Below, piece after piece: positions 1 to 12,020 of a stretch of 64,000 nt of DNA. The stretch is from positions 53,604,686-53,668,685 of the forward strand of contig OZ020306.1 in assembly GCA_963971305.1 (NCBI GenBank), written 5' to 3'. A model generated the notes under the pieces. The model was not told the DNA's origin, did no database searches, and saw nothing but the letters and a program-made list of their open reading frames with translations. Source of the stretch: Arcuatula senhousia (Eukaryota; Mollusca; Bivalvia; Mytilida; Mytilidae). Within the stretch, counting starts at the first letter, position 1, and the number at the start of each line of letters is the position of its first letter. A program made the position numbers and the translations under genes.

Positions 1-554
1 TTGTTACCTGAAATGTGTTAACTTACAACGTTTTAAAAAATATATATTTACGAGCCTAGTTTACTACACATGGTATAATACAGTGACATGGAAACAATAA
101 TAAAGAAAAAAACAAAAATAAAATTTGATTTATTTTAAGCCATTTTCATACATGGTAAGCTTTTTTTTGCCTAGGCAAAACAGACTTAATGTATTTGCAT
201 GGGGCGAAATTATAGAAAAGTCGATGGTCACTGTTTCATTTTATGTATTTTTATGATCACAATTTAAGTCACCGGTGGTTTTATTAGTGAAAAAAACGAT
301 AAAATAAAATATTTTTATTTCAAGTTTTAAATAAGAAAAACAATATAAAATATACATATTGTTAATAATATTCATAAATAAAAGAACTATTCATATAATC
401 AGGTTAAAATAACTCCAGATAACAATAAGAAAAAAACTTATGGTTACTTCCATTAAAACAGGTTGGCATCCGTTACATGGTTTCCCGTTAGTCCGCTCTT
501 TCGGTGTCAGGTAACAATAATATTTTTCATATTGTTACTTTTCCAGGTAACCGT
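1..554. other. AT-rich sequence with no recognised feature
   Basis: This stretch is very AT-rich, with homopolymer runs and scattered TAA/ATT clusters. I see no protein-like reading frame, no RNA gene and no repeat end. The sequence just after it (from about 555) is a P-family core fragment. Confidence 0.6.
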
Positions 555-650
555 ATCCATTGCCTTTGAAAATTAGGGACCAAAACGCCATTTTTAAAAG
601 TGTGTCAAGGCAAATAGTAAAAATACCAATATCAAGTTATACTTTAAAGA

Positions 651-1106
651 TTTATTTTTAATTAATTTCAATGTAACCTATTGCGGGCCATAAATTCGTA
701 TATGGACCGGTTGACGTCATCATTGATAAACGATTCTGATGTGATGCTGTCGTAATGTTACAATATCTTGGAGTAAACGACGTTGTTTATTTTTTTTCTT
801 GAAGTAAGAGGGTTAAAGCATCAATCAACATTAAAAAAAAAACCAGCAAAATAATAACATAAAGCACAAAGCAAAAGTCGATTGCAGTAAATGCATAACA
901 TAGGCTCTGTAGAGCTTTTTATCGACTGATAATAATATAAAAACAAAACAAAACAAAATTATAATAAAAAAAAACAAAAACAAACAACTACAACTCCTGA
1001 AACCAGTGATATAAAGAGTATAATATAACAAATAGTTCATGCCAGTACGGGTTATATGGTGTTATATGGACCGGTCAGTGACCCCTAAAAACTAATATGG
1101 ACGGAA
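651..1106. other. Unclassified AT-rich insert in P0
   Basis: This segment interrupts the P0 core between a part ending in the CAAATAG stretch and a part starting GTTATGAAG, which are adjacent in other copies. It contains two direct copies of TATGGACCGG (about 700 and 1058) and a long A-rich run (about 933-990). I found no inverted termini or target duplication. A minus-strand open frame here is phenylalanine- and leucine-rich and looks like a translation of low-complexity DNA. Confidence 0.4.
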
Positions 1107-1983
1107 GCGTAGTCAAAAGTTATGAAGTTTCAATATGATGATTAAATCCATGAAGGAATGTTTGTTTTGTACTTGGGGTTTGTGGCCCATACAGTTTTAG
1201 AAGAAAGGGCCAAAAGGGACAAAAACTAGTGTATTGACATAACAGTTATAGAATGTTTATTATTCATTCAATTTTAAAAGTTCTTTTTTTTTGTTGAATT
1301 GCTCATTGAATGTGTCAATGGTTTTGATATATGTTTCACTGATACACTGCTACAGGGGGGGCTAAAGACGGGCCACTACCATAAATAAACTTTTTTTTAG
1401 CTCACCTGGGCAAAGGCCATGTGAGCTTATGCCATCACTATGCGTCTGTCGTCGTCCGTCGTCGTCCGTCGTCTGTCGTCAGTTAACAATTTCAAATATC
1501 TTCTTCTCTGAAACCACTGAACCAATTTTACTGAAACTTTGCAGGAATGATATATGACATGTTGGCAACAAACGATCCCCATTTTAAAATGATTCGATAA
1601 AAAACATGGCCGCTGTTACTAAAAATAGAACATAGGGTAAAATCACTTAAAATGGCTTATAACTCAGCAACCATAACAGATATAAAAAATCTGAAGGATC
1701 TAAAGCTCTTCAGAATCAAAAGCTCTACAAAAGTCTTCATTGGGTCGAAGTTGTCAGATGACCCCTTATAGGGGTTACAGCCTCTTAAAGGTGAAAAATA
1801 GCGTGTTTTTATGTTTTGGCCTATAGAATGAAAACTATTGCAGATAGAGAAAAGCGGTTGCTTGCTTAAATGTTTAGCCCATTAAGCTCTACAAAAGTCT
1901 CCATAAGGTCGAATTTGTCAGATGACCTCTTTTGGGGGTTACAGCCCCTTAAAGGTGAAAAAATAGCGTTTTTTCATGTTTTT

Positions 1984-3854
1984 ATACGACCGCAAAAAAT
2001 TTGCGGACGTATTATGGTATGATGCTGTCGTCGTCGTCGTCGGTGTCTGTTAACTTTTTAGTGTTTCCACAATAACTTAAGTTCCAGTTATCCGATTGCT
2101 ATGAAACTTTACAATGATCTTCCTTACCATAAAAGGATGAATGGGATTGATTTTGGGGGTCCCCCCATTTTTCGTTTAGAAATTAGGGGCCAAAAAAGGG
2201 CCAAAAATACTACTTTTTTGTTTGTTTCCACAATAACTTTAGTTCTAGTTATCCAATTGCTATGAAATTTGACAGTGATGTTCCTTACCATACAAGGATG
2301 AATGGGATTGATTTTGGGGGTCCCCCCTTTTTTTGTTTCAAAATTAGGGGCCCGAAAGGGGCAAAAAAATTCAAATATTTTACTTGTTTCCACCATAACT
2401 TTGGCCTATTGCTGTGAAATTTGTCAAGAATGTTTCTTACAATAAAAGAATGAACCTGATGAATTTTTGCGCCCCCTTTTTCTCCGTTGTGTAATTAGGG
2501 ACCAAAAGGGGCCAAAATAAAAACTTTTTTATTTGTGGTCCGATTTTGAATTTTTTTTGGCATGTTTGTTCTTGTCAAATAGCGGATACAAAATTAAGAA
2601 TTAATTTTTGCGACCCCCCCCCTTTTTCCCCCTATTATGTAATTAGGGGCCAAATGGGGCCAAAATCGAAACTTTTTTATTTGTGGTCCGATTTTGAAAT
2701 TTTTTTTGCAAGTTTATTTTTGTCAAGTAGCGAATCCAAATTTGAGAATTTATTTTTGCAACCCCCACCCATTTTTCACCTGTTACGTAATAAGGGGCCA
2801 AAAGGGGCCAAAATTGAAACTTTTTAAATTCTTGTCCGATTTTGATAATTTTTTTGCAAGTGTATTCTTGTCAAGTAGCAGACATATTTTTGTGTCCCCT
2901 TTTTTTACTGTTACGTTATTAGGGACCAAAAGGGGCCAAAATTGTAACTTTTTTATTTCTGGTCCGATTTTGAAAATTTTTTTTGCATGTTTGTTCTTGT
3001 CAAATAGCCGATACAAAATAAAGAATTAATTTTTGCGACCCCCCCTTTTTTCCCCCTATTACGTAATTAGGGGCCAAATGGGGCCAAAATCGAAACTTTT
3101 TTATTTGTGGTCCGATTTTGAAATTTTTTTTGCAAGTTTATTTTTGTCAAGTAGCGAATCCAAATTTGAGAATTTATTTTTGCGACCCCCACCCCTTTTT
3201 CACCTGTTACTTAATAAGGGGCCAAAAGGGGCCAAAATCGAAACTTTTTTAATTCTTGTCCGATTTTGATAATTTTATTTGCAAGTTTATTCTTGTCAAG
3301 TAGCAGATATATTTTTGTGTCCCTTTTTTTACTGTTACGTTATTAGGGACCAAAATGGGCCAAAATTGTAACTTTTTTATTTGTGGTCCGATTTTGAAAT
3401 TTTTTTTTGCATGTTTGTTCTTGTCAAATAGCGAATACAATATAAAGAATTAATTTTTACGACCCCCTCCCCCCTTTTCCCCCTATTACATAATTAGGGG
3501 CCAAATGGGGCTTTTTTTTATTTGTGGTCCGATTTTGAAATTTTTTTTTGCAAATTTATTCTTGTCAGGGAGCGATTCTAAATTTAAGAATAAATTTTTC
3601 TGGCTATAATAATAATTTAAAAAATAATTCTGGTTCAATTTTTAATATTTTCCCCAGACATTATTCTTTTAAAGAGTAGAATACAACATTCAAAATTTAT
3701 ATTTTTACCCCCTGGGTCGAAAGTCAATCAGAGAAGCATGTGTCAAAAACCTTTGTCAGTCCACCATGGGCTGCATGTGTCTAGAACAATAGATTATCCA
3801 TATTAGGCCAACATGTTGCGGTCGTATCATGCTGCGCTCGGCGAAGCTTTTTAT
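1984..3854 (+). mobile_element. P1: complete P-family element inserted in S1
   Basis: The 5' palindrome at 1984-2012 is ATACG-A-CCGCAAA-AAA-TTTGCGG-A-CGTAT. It is followed by a GTCGTC patch, then tandem core units of about 130-160 bp containing GGGGCCAAAA and TGGTCCGATTTTG. The 3' end carries the inverted arm TTGCGGTCGTAT, the hairpin GCTGCG-CTCGG-CGAAGC and TTTTTAT. Removing it joins CATGTTTTT to GGCCTATAG, which is exactly the S core seen in uninterrupted units. Short open frames here are translations of the core repeat. Confidence 0.85.
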
Positions 3855-4967
3855 TGGCCTATAGAATGAAAACTATCGCAGATAGAGAAAAGCGGTTGCT
3901 TGCTTAAATGTTCAGCTCATTAAGCTCTACAATTGTCTCCTTTGGTTCGAAGTTGTCCGATGATCCCTTTTAGGGGTTATAGCCCCTTAAAGGTGAAAAA
4001 TAAGTGTTTTTGGCCTATAGAATGAAATCTATTGCAGATAGAGAAAAGCTGTTGCTTGCTTAAATGTTCAGCTCATTAAGCTCTACAAAAGTTTCCATTG
4101 GGTCGAAATTGTCAGATAACCCCTTGTAGGGGTTACAGCCTCTTAAAGGTGAAAAATAGCGTGTTTTCATGATTTTGGCCTATAGAATGAAAACTATTGC
4201 AGATAGAGAAAAGCGGTTGCTTGCTTAAATGTTCAGCCCATTAAGCTCTACAAAAGTCTCCATAAGGTCGAAGTTGTCAGATGACCTCTTTTGAAGGTTA
4301 CAGCCCCTTAAAGGTGAAAAATAGCGTTTTTTCATGTTTTTGGCCTATAGAATGAAAACTATCGCAGATAGAGAAAAGCGGTTGCTTGCTTAAATGTTCA
4401 GCTCATTAAGCTCTACAATTGTCTCCTTTGGTTCGAAGTTGTCAGATGATCCCTTTTAGGGGTTATAGCTCCTTAAAGGCGAAAAATAAGTGTTTTTGGC
4501 CTATAGAATGAAAACTATTGCAGATAGAGAAAAGCTGTTGCTTGCTAAAATGTTCAGCTCATTTAGCTCTACAAAAGTCTCCTTAAGGTCAAAGTTGTCA
4601 GATGACCCCTTGTAGGGTTTACAGCCCTAGGCCTTTAAGGCGAAAAAAGTGTTTTTGGCCTATAGAATGAAAAGTATTGCAGATAGATAAAAGCTGTTGC
4701 TTGCTTAAATGTTCAGCTCATTAAGCTCTACAAAAGTATTCGTTGGGTTAAAGTTGTCAAATGACCCCTTTGAGGGGTTACAGCCCCTTAAAGGCAAAAA
4801 ATAGTGTTTTTGGCCTACAGAATGAAAACTATTGCAGATAGAGAAAAGCTGTTGCTTGCTTAAATGTTCAATTCATATAGCTCTACAAAAGTCTCCATAG
4901 GATGGAAATTGTCAGATGACCCCTTATAGGGGTTACAGCCCCTTTAAAGGTGAATAATAGTGTTTTT

Positions 4968-5023
4968 ATACGACCGCAAATTTTTTGCGATCGTATTATG
5001 TTATGGCGATGTCGTTGTCGTTG

Positions 5024-5055
<32 letters not shown>

Positions 5056-6306
5056 GTCGTCTGTAGACACTTTCGTTTCCGTGCGATAACTTTAGTTGTA
5101 GTTAACCAATTGTTATAAAATTTTGATATGATGTTTATAACCACTAAAGGAAGGTTGGTATTGCATTTGGGGTTTCTGGTCCCTACCGTTTTAGAAAAAA
5201 GGACCAAAAGGGGCTAAAACGGGTGTATTGACAAAACATCTGTAGAGTGTTTAATCTTCATCCGATTTTGATCATTCTTTTTTTATTGTATTCCTCAATA
5301 AATTCTGTCAACAAAATGTAACAACAGCTTTGATGTATCTTGTACCGTTACATTGCCATAAGGGGTCAAAAAGGGGCCACACCCAAAAAATCGACTTTTT
5401 TATTTGTGGTCCGATTTTTTAAAATCTTTTTTTCATTGGAATCCTTGTAAAAATCCCTGCCTGTGTTTTTCAATCAGATTTGCAATATTTCATACCGTTT
5501 TCGAGAAATTAGGGGTCAAAGGGGCCAAAAACGCCATTTATAAAAGTATATCCAGGCAAATAGTTTTTAACCAATATTAAGTTGCAGTGGGCTAGCCAGT
5601 TGTTATGAAGTTTTAATATGATGATTATATCCACTTAAGGAATGTTGGTTTTGTATTTGGGGTTTGTGGCCCCTACTGTTTTAGAAAAAAAGGGCCAAAG
5701 GGGCTAAAATGGGTGTATTGACAAAACTGTTGTAGAATGTTCATTATTCATTCAATTTTTGAAAATTCTTTTTTTTGTTGAAGTGCTAAAAAAATTCTGT
5801 CTGCTAAATGTATTAATGATTTTGATATGTATTTCACCATTACATTGCTACAGGGGGCTAAAGACAGGCCATGCCCATAAAATCTACTTTTTAATTTTTG
5901 GTCCGATTTTCAAAATCTTTTTTTCCTTGGAATCCTTGTGAAAATCCCTGGCTGTGATTTTCAATCAGATTTGCAATATCTATTACCGTTTTCGAGAAAT
6001 TAGGGGTCAAAGGGGCCAAAAACACCAATTTTAAAAGTTTGTCAAGGCAAATAGTTTTATACTTAGAATTAAGTTGTAATTATTACATGTATATAAATAA
6101 GGCTTTTTGTATTAGATGTTGATGTAAATATATATGTGTCAAAAATGCATTTTTAAGTCCACCACAGGATGCATGTGTCAAAAAGCTTTGTAAGTCCACC
6201 ATGGGCTTCATGTGACCAAAGCAATAGATTATCCATATTTGGCCTCCAACGTACAGGGTTTAACTTGTTGCGGTTGTATCATGCTGCGCTCGGCGTAGCT
6301 TTTTAT
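4968..6306 (+). mobile_element. P2: P-family element, variant b, inserted in S1
   Basis: The 5' palindrome is followed by TTATGGCGATGTCG and a long GTCGTC run, and the 3' end is GTTGCGGTTGTATCATG plus the hairpin and TTTTTAT. The core differs from P1: it contains TTATGAAGTTTTAATATG and GGGTGTATTGACAAAAC and matches P5 and P0. It is inserted in the T-run of the S1 core, only about 10 bp left of C1. The poly-Arg and poly-Thr frames read from the trinucleotide repeat are not genes. Confidence 0.82.
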
Positions 6307-6594
6307 TTGCTTATTAGTCCCCTACCGGCGAAAGCCGAAGGGGGCTATGGGTTTGCGCTCTGTCCGTCTGTCTGTCACGCCTCAGTTTTCCCCACTTTTT
6401 TTCTAAACGCTTATAGATAATGAACTGATTTTTGGCATATGAGTTAACCTTGATGAGTTACATATCAAGTTTAATTTCCCTTACGGTCCACAATTTGTTA
6501 TGGGAGTTATGGCCCTTTGAACTTTGAAAATTCACTAAAATTTCAGTTTTCCGCACTTTTTTTCTAAATGCTTATAGATAATGAACTGATTTTT

Positions 6595-8213
6595 GTCTCG
6601 CCTGCGACTTTAATCGCTGAAGGCGAGACATATGTATTACTTTCCGGCGGCGGCGGCGGCGACGGCGGCGGCGGCGGCGGCGACGGCGTAAACTTTTTTG
6701 TAAGACTTTTGTGGAAAATTAATTACAAGAAAAGTATAATAGCTAGGCATCTGATATTTGGTATACAGACATTTGGGGTTGTGTGACCCTGTCCCCATTT
6801 TCATGGTTCAGTGACTTTGTGAACTTAGATGATTTTTAGGTGAAAAATGAGTTAAGTGAAAAATATATTATAACTAGGCATCTGATATTTGGTATACAGA
6901 CAGTTGGGGTTATGGTCTACGCAACTGGCACCATGCCGTTTGACCTTGACCCCAATTTCATGATTTAGCGACTCTGTGAACTTAGATGTTTTTTTCAGGC
7001 CAAAAGACCCCTTTGTATGACTTTTGTGGAAATGAATTACAAGAAAAGTATAATAGTTAGGCATCTGATATTTGGTATACAGACAGTTGGGGTTATGGTC
7101 TACGCAACTGGCACCATGCCCTTTGACCTTGATCCTAATTTCATGGTTCAGCGACTCTGTGAACTTAGATGTTTTTTCGGGCCAACAAATCCCTTTGTAA
7201 GACTTTTGTGGAAAATGAATTAAGTGAAAAGTATAATAGCTAGGCATCTGACATCTGGTATACAGACACTTCGGGTTATGGTCTATGCAACTGGCCCCAT
7301 GCCATTTGACCCTGACCCCATTTTCATGGTTCAATGACTCTGTGGAAGATGATTTTTGAGACAATTTAAACTTTTGTGGAAAATAAATTAAATTAATATT
7401 AAAAGTATAATAGCTAGACATCTGACATCTGGTATACAGACACTTCGGGTTATGGTCTATGCATCTGGCACCATGCCATTTGACCCTGACCCCATTTTCA
7501 TGGTTCAATGACTCTGTGGAAGATGATTTTTGAGACAATTTAAACTTTTGTGGAAAATAAATTAAATTAATATTAAAAGTATAATAGCTAGACATCTGAC
7601 ATCTGGTATACAGACACTTCGGGTTATGGTCTATGCATCTGGCACCATGCCATTTGACCCAGCTGACCCCATTTTCATGGTTCAGTGACTCTGTGGACTT
7701 AGATGATTTTTGAGACAATTTAAACTTTTGTGGAAAATAAATTAAGTTAATATTAAAAGTATAATAGCTAGACATCTGATATTTGGTATACAGACATTTG
7801 GGGTTTTGGTCTACACAACTGAAACCATGTTGTGTGACCCTGTCCCCATTTTCATGGTTCAGTGACTTTGTGAACTTAGATGATTTTTAGGTGAAAAATG
7901 AGTTAAGTGAAAAGTATATTATAGCTAGGCATCTGATATTTGGGGATTATGGTATACACAACTGACGTCACCATGTAATGTGACCTTGACCCCATTTTCA
8001 TGGTTGAATGACTTAGCGAATGTTGGTTTTTTTTCATTGTTTCTAAATAACTATTGTTTTTAGAACACACTTCAGACATTTTTGTGATGGTTAAATGGAA
8101 TTCTGTCATTTGTCACATGACCTTGACTTTAACTTTTCTGAAGGCCCAGCTAGACCTTTAATGAGTTCTGTGATGAGGACAGGCGAGACATACTTAAGTG
8201 TGAACTCTTGTTT
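6595..8213 (+). mobile_element. D1: D-family tandem-core element inserted in C1
   Basis: The 5' palindrome is GTCTCGCCTGCGA, a short loop, TCGCTGAAGGCGAGAC, followed by a GGCGGCGAC patch. Seven to eight core units of about 178 bp each contain AGCTAGGCATCTGATATTTG, CATGGTTCAGTGACTCTGTG and GGAAAATGAATTAAGTG. The 3' end has the inverted arm AGGCGAGACATAC, then TTAAGTGTGAACTCTTGTTT. The flanks GAACTGATTTTT and GGTATGTGAG join into the normal C core, which fixes both boundaries. A 307-residue minus-strand open frame (6852-7775) is a translation of the core units, not a gene. Confidence 0.85.
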
Positions 8214-8500
8214 GGTATGTGAGTTAACCTTGATGAGTTACAGATCAAGTTTGGATTTGTGCGGGTCCACAATTTTTTATGGGAGTTATGGCCCTTTGAA
8301 CTTTGAAAATTCACTAAAATACCAGTTTTCCGCACTTTTTTTCTAAACGCTTATAGATAATAAAATGATTTTTGTAATGTGAGTTTACCTTGATGAGTTA
8401 CAGATCAAGTTTGAGTTTCGTCCCGATCCACTAATTTTTATGGGAGTTATGGCCCTTTGAACTTTCAAAATTTACTAAAATATCAGTTTTCCACATTTTT

Positions 8501-9601
8501 ATACGACCGCAAAAAATTTGCGGACGTATAATGGTATGATGCTGTCGTCGTCGTTGTCGTTGTCGTCGTCGTCGTCTGTTAACTTTAGTGTATACACGAT
8601 AACTTTAGTTCTAGTCATCCAAATGCAATGAAATTTGACAGTGATATTTCTTACCATTAAAGGATGGATGGGATTGATTTTGGGAGTCCCCCCTTTTTTC
8701 GTTTAGAAATTAAGGGCCAAAAGGGGCCAAATTGCAACTTTTAGTTTGTTCTTACAATAACTTTTTCAAAAATCTTTTCCTCTGAAACTACTGAACAGAA
8801 TTCAATGAAACTTGGTATAATTGATCAATAGGGTGTCATGCACTATATATGTGTTTCAAGTTCTGATTCGTCAAAAAACATGGCCGCCGTGGCTAAAAAT
8901 AGACCAGGGGGGGTCAGACTACTGTTTTTGGCTTGTTATTCAAAAAGTATAAGAGATAGATGAAATCTGATGCCACCCTACTGCTTCAGGATCAAAAGTT
9001 CTACAAAAGTCTCCATTTGGTCGAAGTTGTCAGATAACCCCTTATAGGGGTTACGGCCCCTTAAAGGTGAAAAATAGCATTTTTTCATGTTTTTGCCCTA
9101 TAGTATGAAAACTATTGCAGATAGCAAAAAGCTGTTGCTTGCTTAATTGTTCAGCTCATTTAGCTCTACAAAAGTCTCCATAGGGTCGAAGTTGTCAGAT
9201 GACCCGTTATAGGGGTTACGGCCCCAAGAGGGGCCAAAATCGAAACATTTTTATTAGTGGACCGATTTCGAAAATTTTTTTTGCATGTTTGTTCTTGTCA
9301 AATAGTGGATACAAAATTGAGAATTAATTTTTGCGAACCCCCCTTTTCCCCCTGTTATGAAATTAGGGGCCAAAATCGAAACTTATTTATTTGTGGTCTG
9401 ATTTTGATCTCCTTTGGAAAAAAAAATCCTTTTAAAATGTGAATTTAGAAAGTCCACCAAAAGCTGCATGTGTCAAAAACCTTTGTCAGTCCACCATGGG
9501 CTGCATATGTCCAGAGCAATTGACTATCCATATTGGGCCTAAAACGTACAGGGTTCAACATGTTGCGGTCGTATCATGCTGCGCTCGGCGAAGCTTTTTA
9601 T
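8501..9601 (+). mobile_element. P3: chimeric P-family element (P ends with S-type core) inserted in C1
   Basis: The 5' palindrome, GTCGTCGTT patch and first core unit are P-type. From about 8745 to 9225 the sequence is S-type: ACATGGCCGCCGTGGCTAA, CAGACTACTG and the 160-bp S units with CTATAGTATGAAAAC and CAGATAACCCC. From about 9232 it returns to P core and ends in the standard P terminus with TTTTTAT. There are no S termini at the internal junctions. Excision restores the C core (CACATTTTT to TTTCTAAACGC). P6 has the same chimeric layout. Confidence 0.8.
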
Positions 9602-10372
9602 TTTCTAAACGCTTATAGATAATGAACTGATTTTTTTGTCTGTGAGTTTACCGTGATGAGTTACAGATCAAGTTTGAGTTTCGTGCCGGTCCACAAATTT
9701 TAATGGGAGATATGGCCCTTTGAAGTTTGAAAATCTATTGCAATTTTCTTAACTTTTTTATTTTTCCTTGTAGATAACAAACTGATCAAGTTTAGGTATT
9801 CATTTGTTTGACAAATTGTTACCAGTGACTGAAATGTGAGGCCGGTAGGGGACTAAGTATTGTTTTGCAATACTCTCAGAATGCTTGTTTAGAATGAAAA
9901 CTATTGCAGATAGAAAAATGCTTTTATCTTGCTTAATCATTTAGCTCATTTAGCTATATACAAAAGTCTTCATAGGGTTGACATCAAGATGAGATGAGCG
10001 ATTCAGGCTCCTCCTGGGAGCCTCTTGTTTTATTATGGTCTGATTTTTCAAAATCTTTTTTACAATGGATTGCTTGTGAAAATCACTGCCTTATTTTGCA
10101 ATCAGATTTTAAAAATATCCTTACAATTTTTTGAAAATTAGGGACCAAAGGGTAAGAAATGTCAATTTATACATGTATATAAATAAGTATACTAATTATA
10201 TGTGTCAAATATGCATTTTAAAGTCAACCACAAGATGCATGTGTCAAAAAGCTTTGTAAGTCCACCATGGGCCCAATGTGACCAAAGCAATAGACTATCC
10301 ATATTGGGCCTTCAACGTACAGGGTTCAACTTGTTGCGGTCGTATCATGCTGTACTCTGTGTAGCTTTTCAT

Positions 10373-11361
10373 TGGCACTTCAATACCCTTGTTATGAGTG
10401 GGAGAAAAACATTCCAGTGCTGTAAAACTTTTTCCCAACGCCTTACAAAGTTTGGGAAGGGATATAGTATTTGGTTCGTTCATACCTACATGTATGAATG
10501 GTAGAGAAATGATATATGGTCAGTGGGTACTATTTGATGAAAGTCAGCAACCGCATCAAATTAGGTCACCTTGACCTACATTTTCTGTATGAATGACTTA
10601 TATTTTCCACAGGAATGGCTCGGGTAAAGTTTTGGTTAAGGTCCTTATCTCAGCAGCTGCAAGTGATAGAGAGATGATACTGGGTCTATTGGTACATCTT
10701 AGATATTAATCAGCATCCATTCAAAATTGGGTCACCTTGACCTACATTTTTCACATGAATGATTCGTGGTAAAGTTTTGTTCAAGATCCATATCTTAGCT
10801 ACTGCAAGTGATTGAGAAATGATAATGGGTCAGTAGGTACGGTACGTCTTGGATATTAATCAGCATCTCTAACAAAATAAGGTCACCTAGACCTACATTT
10901 TCCACATGAATGAGTCGGGTTAAAGTTTTGGTTTAGGTCCATATCTCAGCAACTGAAAGTTATAGAGATATACTATTGGGTCAGTGGGTACATCTTGGAT
11001 AGTAACCAGCATCCGTACCAAAATAAGGTCACCTTGACCTACAATTTCGGTATGAATGACTCGTGTTAAAGTTTTGGTTTAGATCCATATTTCAGCACTG
11101 CAAATGATAGAGTTGATATTAGGTCAATGGGTACATCTTGGATAGTAACCAACATCTGTACCAAAATTAGGTCACCTTGACCTAGAATTTCTGCATGAAT
11201 GACGGGCTTAAGTTCGTTAAAGGTCTATATCTCATCAGCTGCCAGTGATTTAAAGATTATAATGGGTCAATGGGTACATCTTTAATAGTAACCAGCATCT
11301 GTGCCAAAATAAGGTCACCTTGTCCTATATTTTCCACATGAATGACTCAAGTTAAATTTTT
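10373..11361 (+). repeat. Tandem array, period about 145 bp (I repeat)
   Basis: From about 10550, units carry AGGTCACCTTGACCTACA, then ATGAATGACTC, then GTCCATATCTCAGCAACTG, with the ATGAATGA mark near 10585, 10755, 10906, 11050, 11194 and 11337. The layout resembles the cores of the hairpin-ended families. I cannot see a convincing 5' palindrome; 10373-10505 is unclassified. The H element begins in the T-run at 11357-11361. No gene is visible. Confidence 0.65.
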
Positions 11362-12020
11362 ATGGCCCGACCACGTATGTGGATCGGACATATAGTTGAC
11401 CTTTGTCCATTAGTCGGTATGTCCGTACGTCCATATATACATATACGTCTGGCCGTAAAACATTTGTTTAGTTCTTGGTCAAGGTCCATTACTCAGATGC
11501 TAGATGTAAGGGGTCAATGATAATTCACCACTAGATATGTTTTGGGTAGGGCTACACCTCCATCTAGTAATAAGGTCACTGCGACCTATATCTTAAGCAT
11601 GAATGACTGGTTAAGTTCTTGGTTAAGGTCCATAACATTTGAAATTTGATCGAACTCACCTTGTAACAGTCAGCTATAATTAGCAACGATGTAAACAACA
11701 TGAAATTACATATTTTTAACTGAAAGCTTTCGGAATAAATTGTGTGATTGGATATATACAGGCAACCAAAACAGGTCTGTCGTTTTCAATGAGCAATTTT
11801 CAACTTCTTAGACTAACTCATGTCTAAATCTTCGTCAGTCTGAACGTCCTAGATTATGAACTTTAATACCCTGACGTCAAGGTGCGTTCACAATTACTAC
11901 TAGAAGTAACTTTTATATATTGATGTAGCAATATGTTTCGTGGTTAGCACTGATTCAGCTGCTCCCGCTTGTTTTGGCTGCATCTAGGAATATTTTTCGC
12001 AGGAATAACTGTCATTAGTC

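Larger units (their letters stand above)
6316..9890 (+). mobile_element. C1: C-family tandem-core element inserted in S1
   Basis: The 5' palindrome AGTCCCCTACCGGC-GAAA-GCCGAAGGGGGCT is followed by CTGTCCGTCTGTCTGTC. Core units of about 160 bp contain CTTATAGATAATGAACTGA and TATGGCCCTTTGAACTTTG. The 3' end at about 9840-9890 has the inverted arm CCGGTAGGGGACT, then the hairpin AGTATTG-TTTTG-CAATACT, then CTCAGAATGCTTGTTT. S1 resumes immediately with AGAATGAAAACTATTGC. D1 and P3 are inserted inside. No coding capacity is visible. Confidence 0.83.
1399..10030 (+). mobile_element. S1: S-family tandem-core element (Helentron-associated/pearl-like)
   Basis: The 5' end after a T-run is an imperfect palindrome (AGCTCACCTGG, GCAAAGGC, CATGTGAGCT), followed by a GTCGTCCGTC patch. 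The core consists of tandem units of about 155-165 bp, each containing CCTATAGAATGAAAA and GTCAGATGACC (starts near 1821, 3859, 4014, 4181, 4345, 4499, 4659 and 4814). The 3' end is GAGATGAGCGATTCAGGCTC, a strong hairpin, then CTCTTGTTT at 10022-10030. The inverted copy of the 5' arm (GTGAGC) lies just before the hairpin. P1, P2 and C1 are inserted in it. Units of about 160 bp resemble oyster pearl elements. No protein is encoded. Confidence 0.82.
555..10372 (+). mobile_element. P0: 5'-truncated P-family element, outermost layer of a nest
   Basis: P-family core sequence is seen at 555-650 and 1107-1398 and resumes at 10031-10372, ending in the family's 3' signature (inverted arm TTGCGGTCGTAT, then a small hairpin, then TTTTCAT). 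The two halves are separated by S1 (1399-10030). Joining the flanks gives a T-run followed by TATTATGGTCTGA, matching the uninterrupted P2 and P5 cores. A 456-bp AT-rich interruption without recognisable ends lies at 651-1106. The 5' palindrome is missing, so this is the oldest and most eroded layer. No coding capacity is visible. Confidence 0.7.

Noticed and set aside
2010..2050. Arginine-, serine- or threonine-rich coding run over GTCGTC repeats
   Set aside because: The trinucleotide patch is a fixed part of the element 5' ends (also at 5010, 8540, 24360, 48600, 56890) and is not followed by protein-like sequence.
1984..3854. P family as a classic TIR transposon
   Set aside because: The inverse of the 5' arm is not at the 3' terminus but about 27 bp inside, followed by a hairpin, and no target duplication beyond Ts is seen. 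A subterminal-repeat, Helentron-like reading fits better.
3856..4960. CRISPR-like array of regularly spaced repeats
   Set aside because: Units are contiguous diverged 160-bp repeats with no unique spacers and no cas genes, in animal DNA.
6852..7775. 307-codon minus-strand open frame
   Set aside because: It is a translation of the D1 tandem core: the peptide repeats the same about 59-residue block, matching the roughly 178-bp DNA unit, and overlaps the element exactly.
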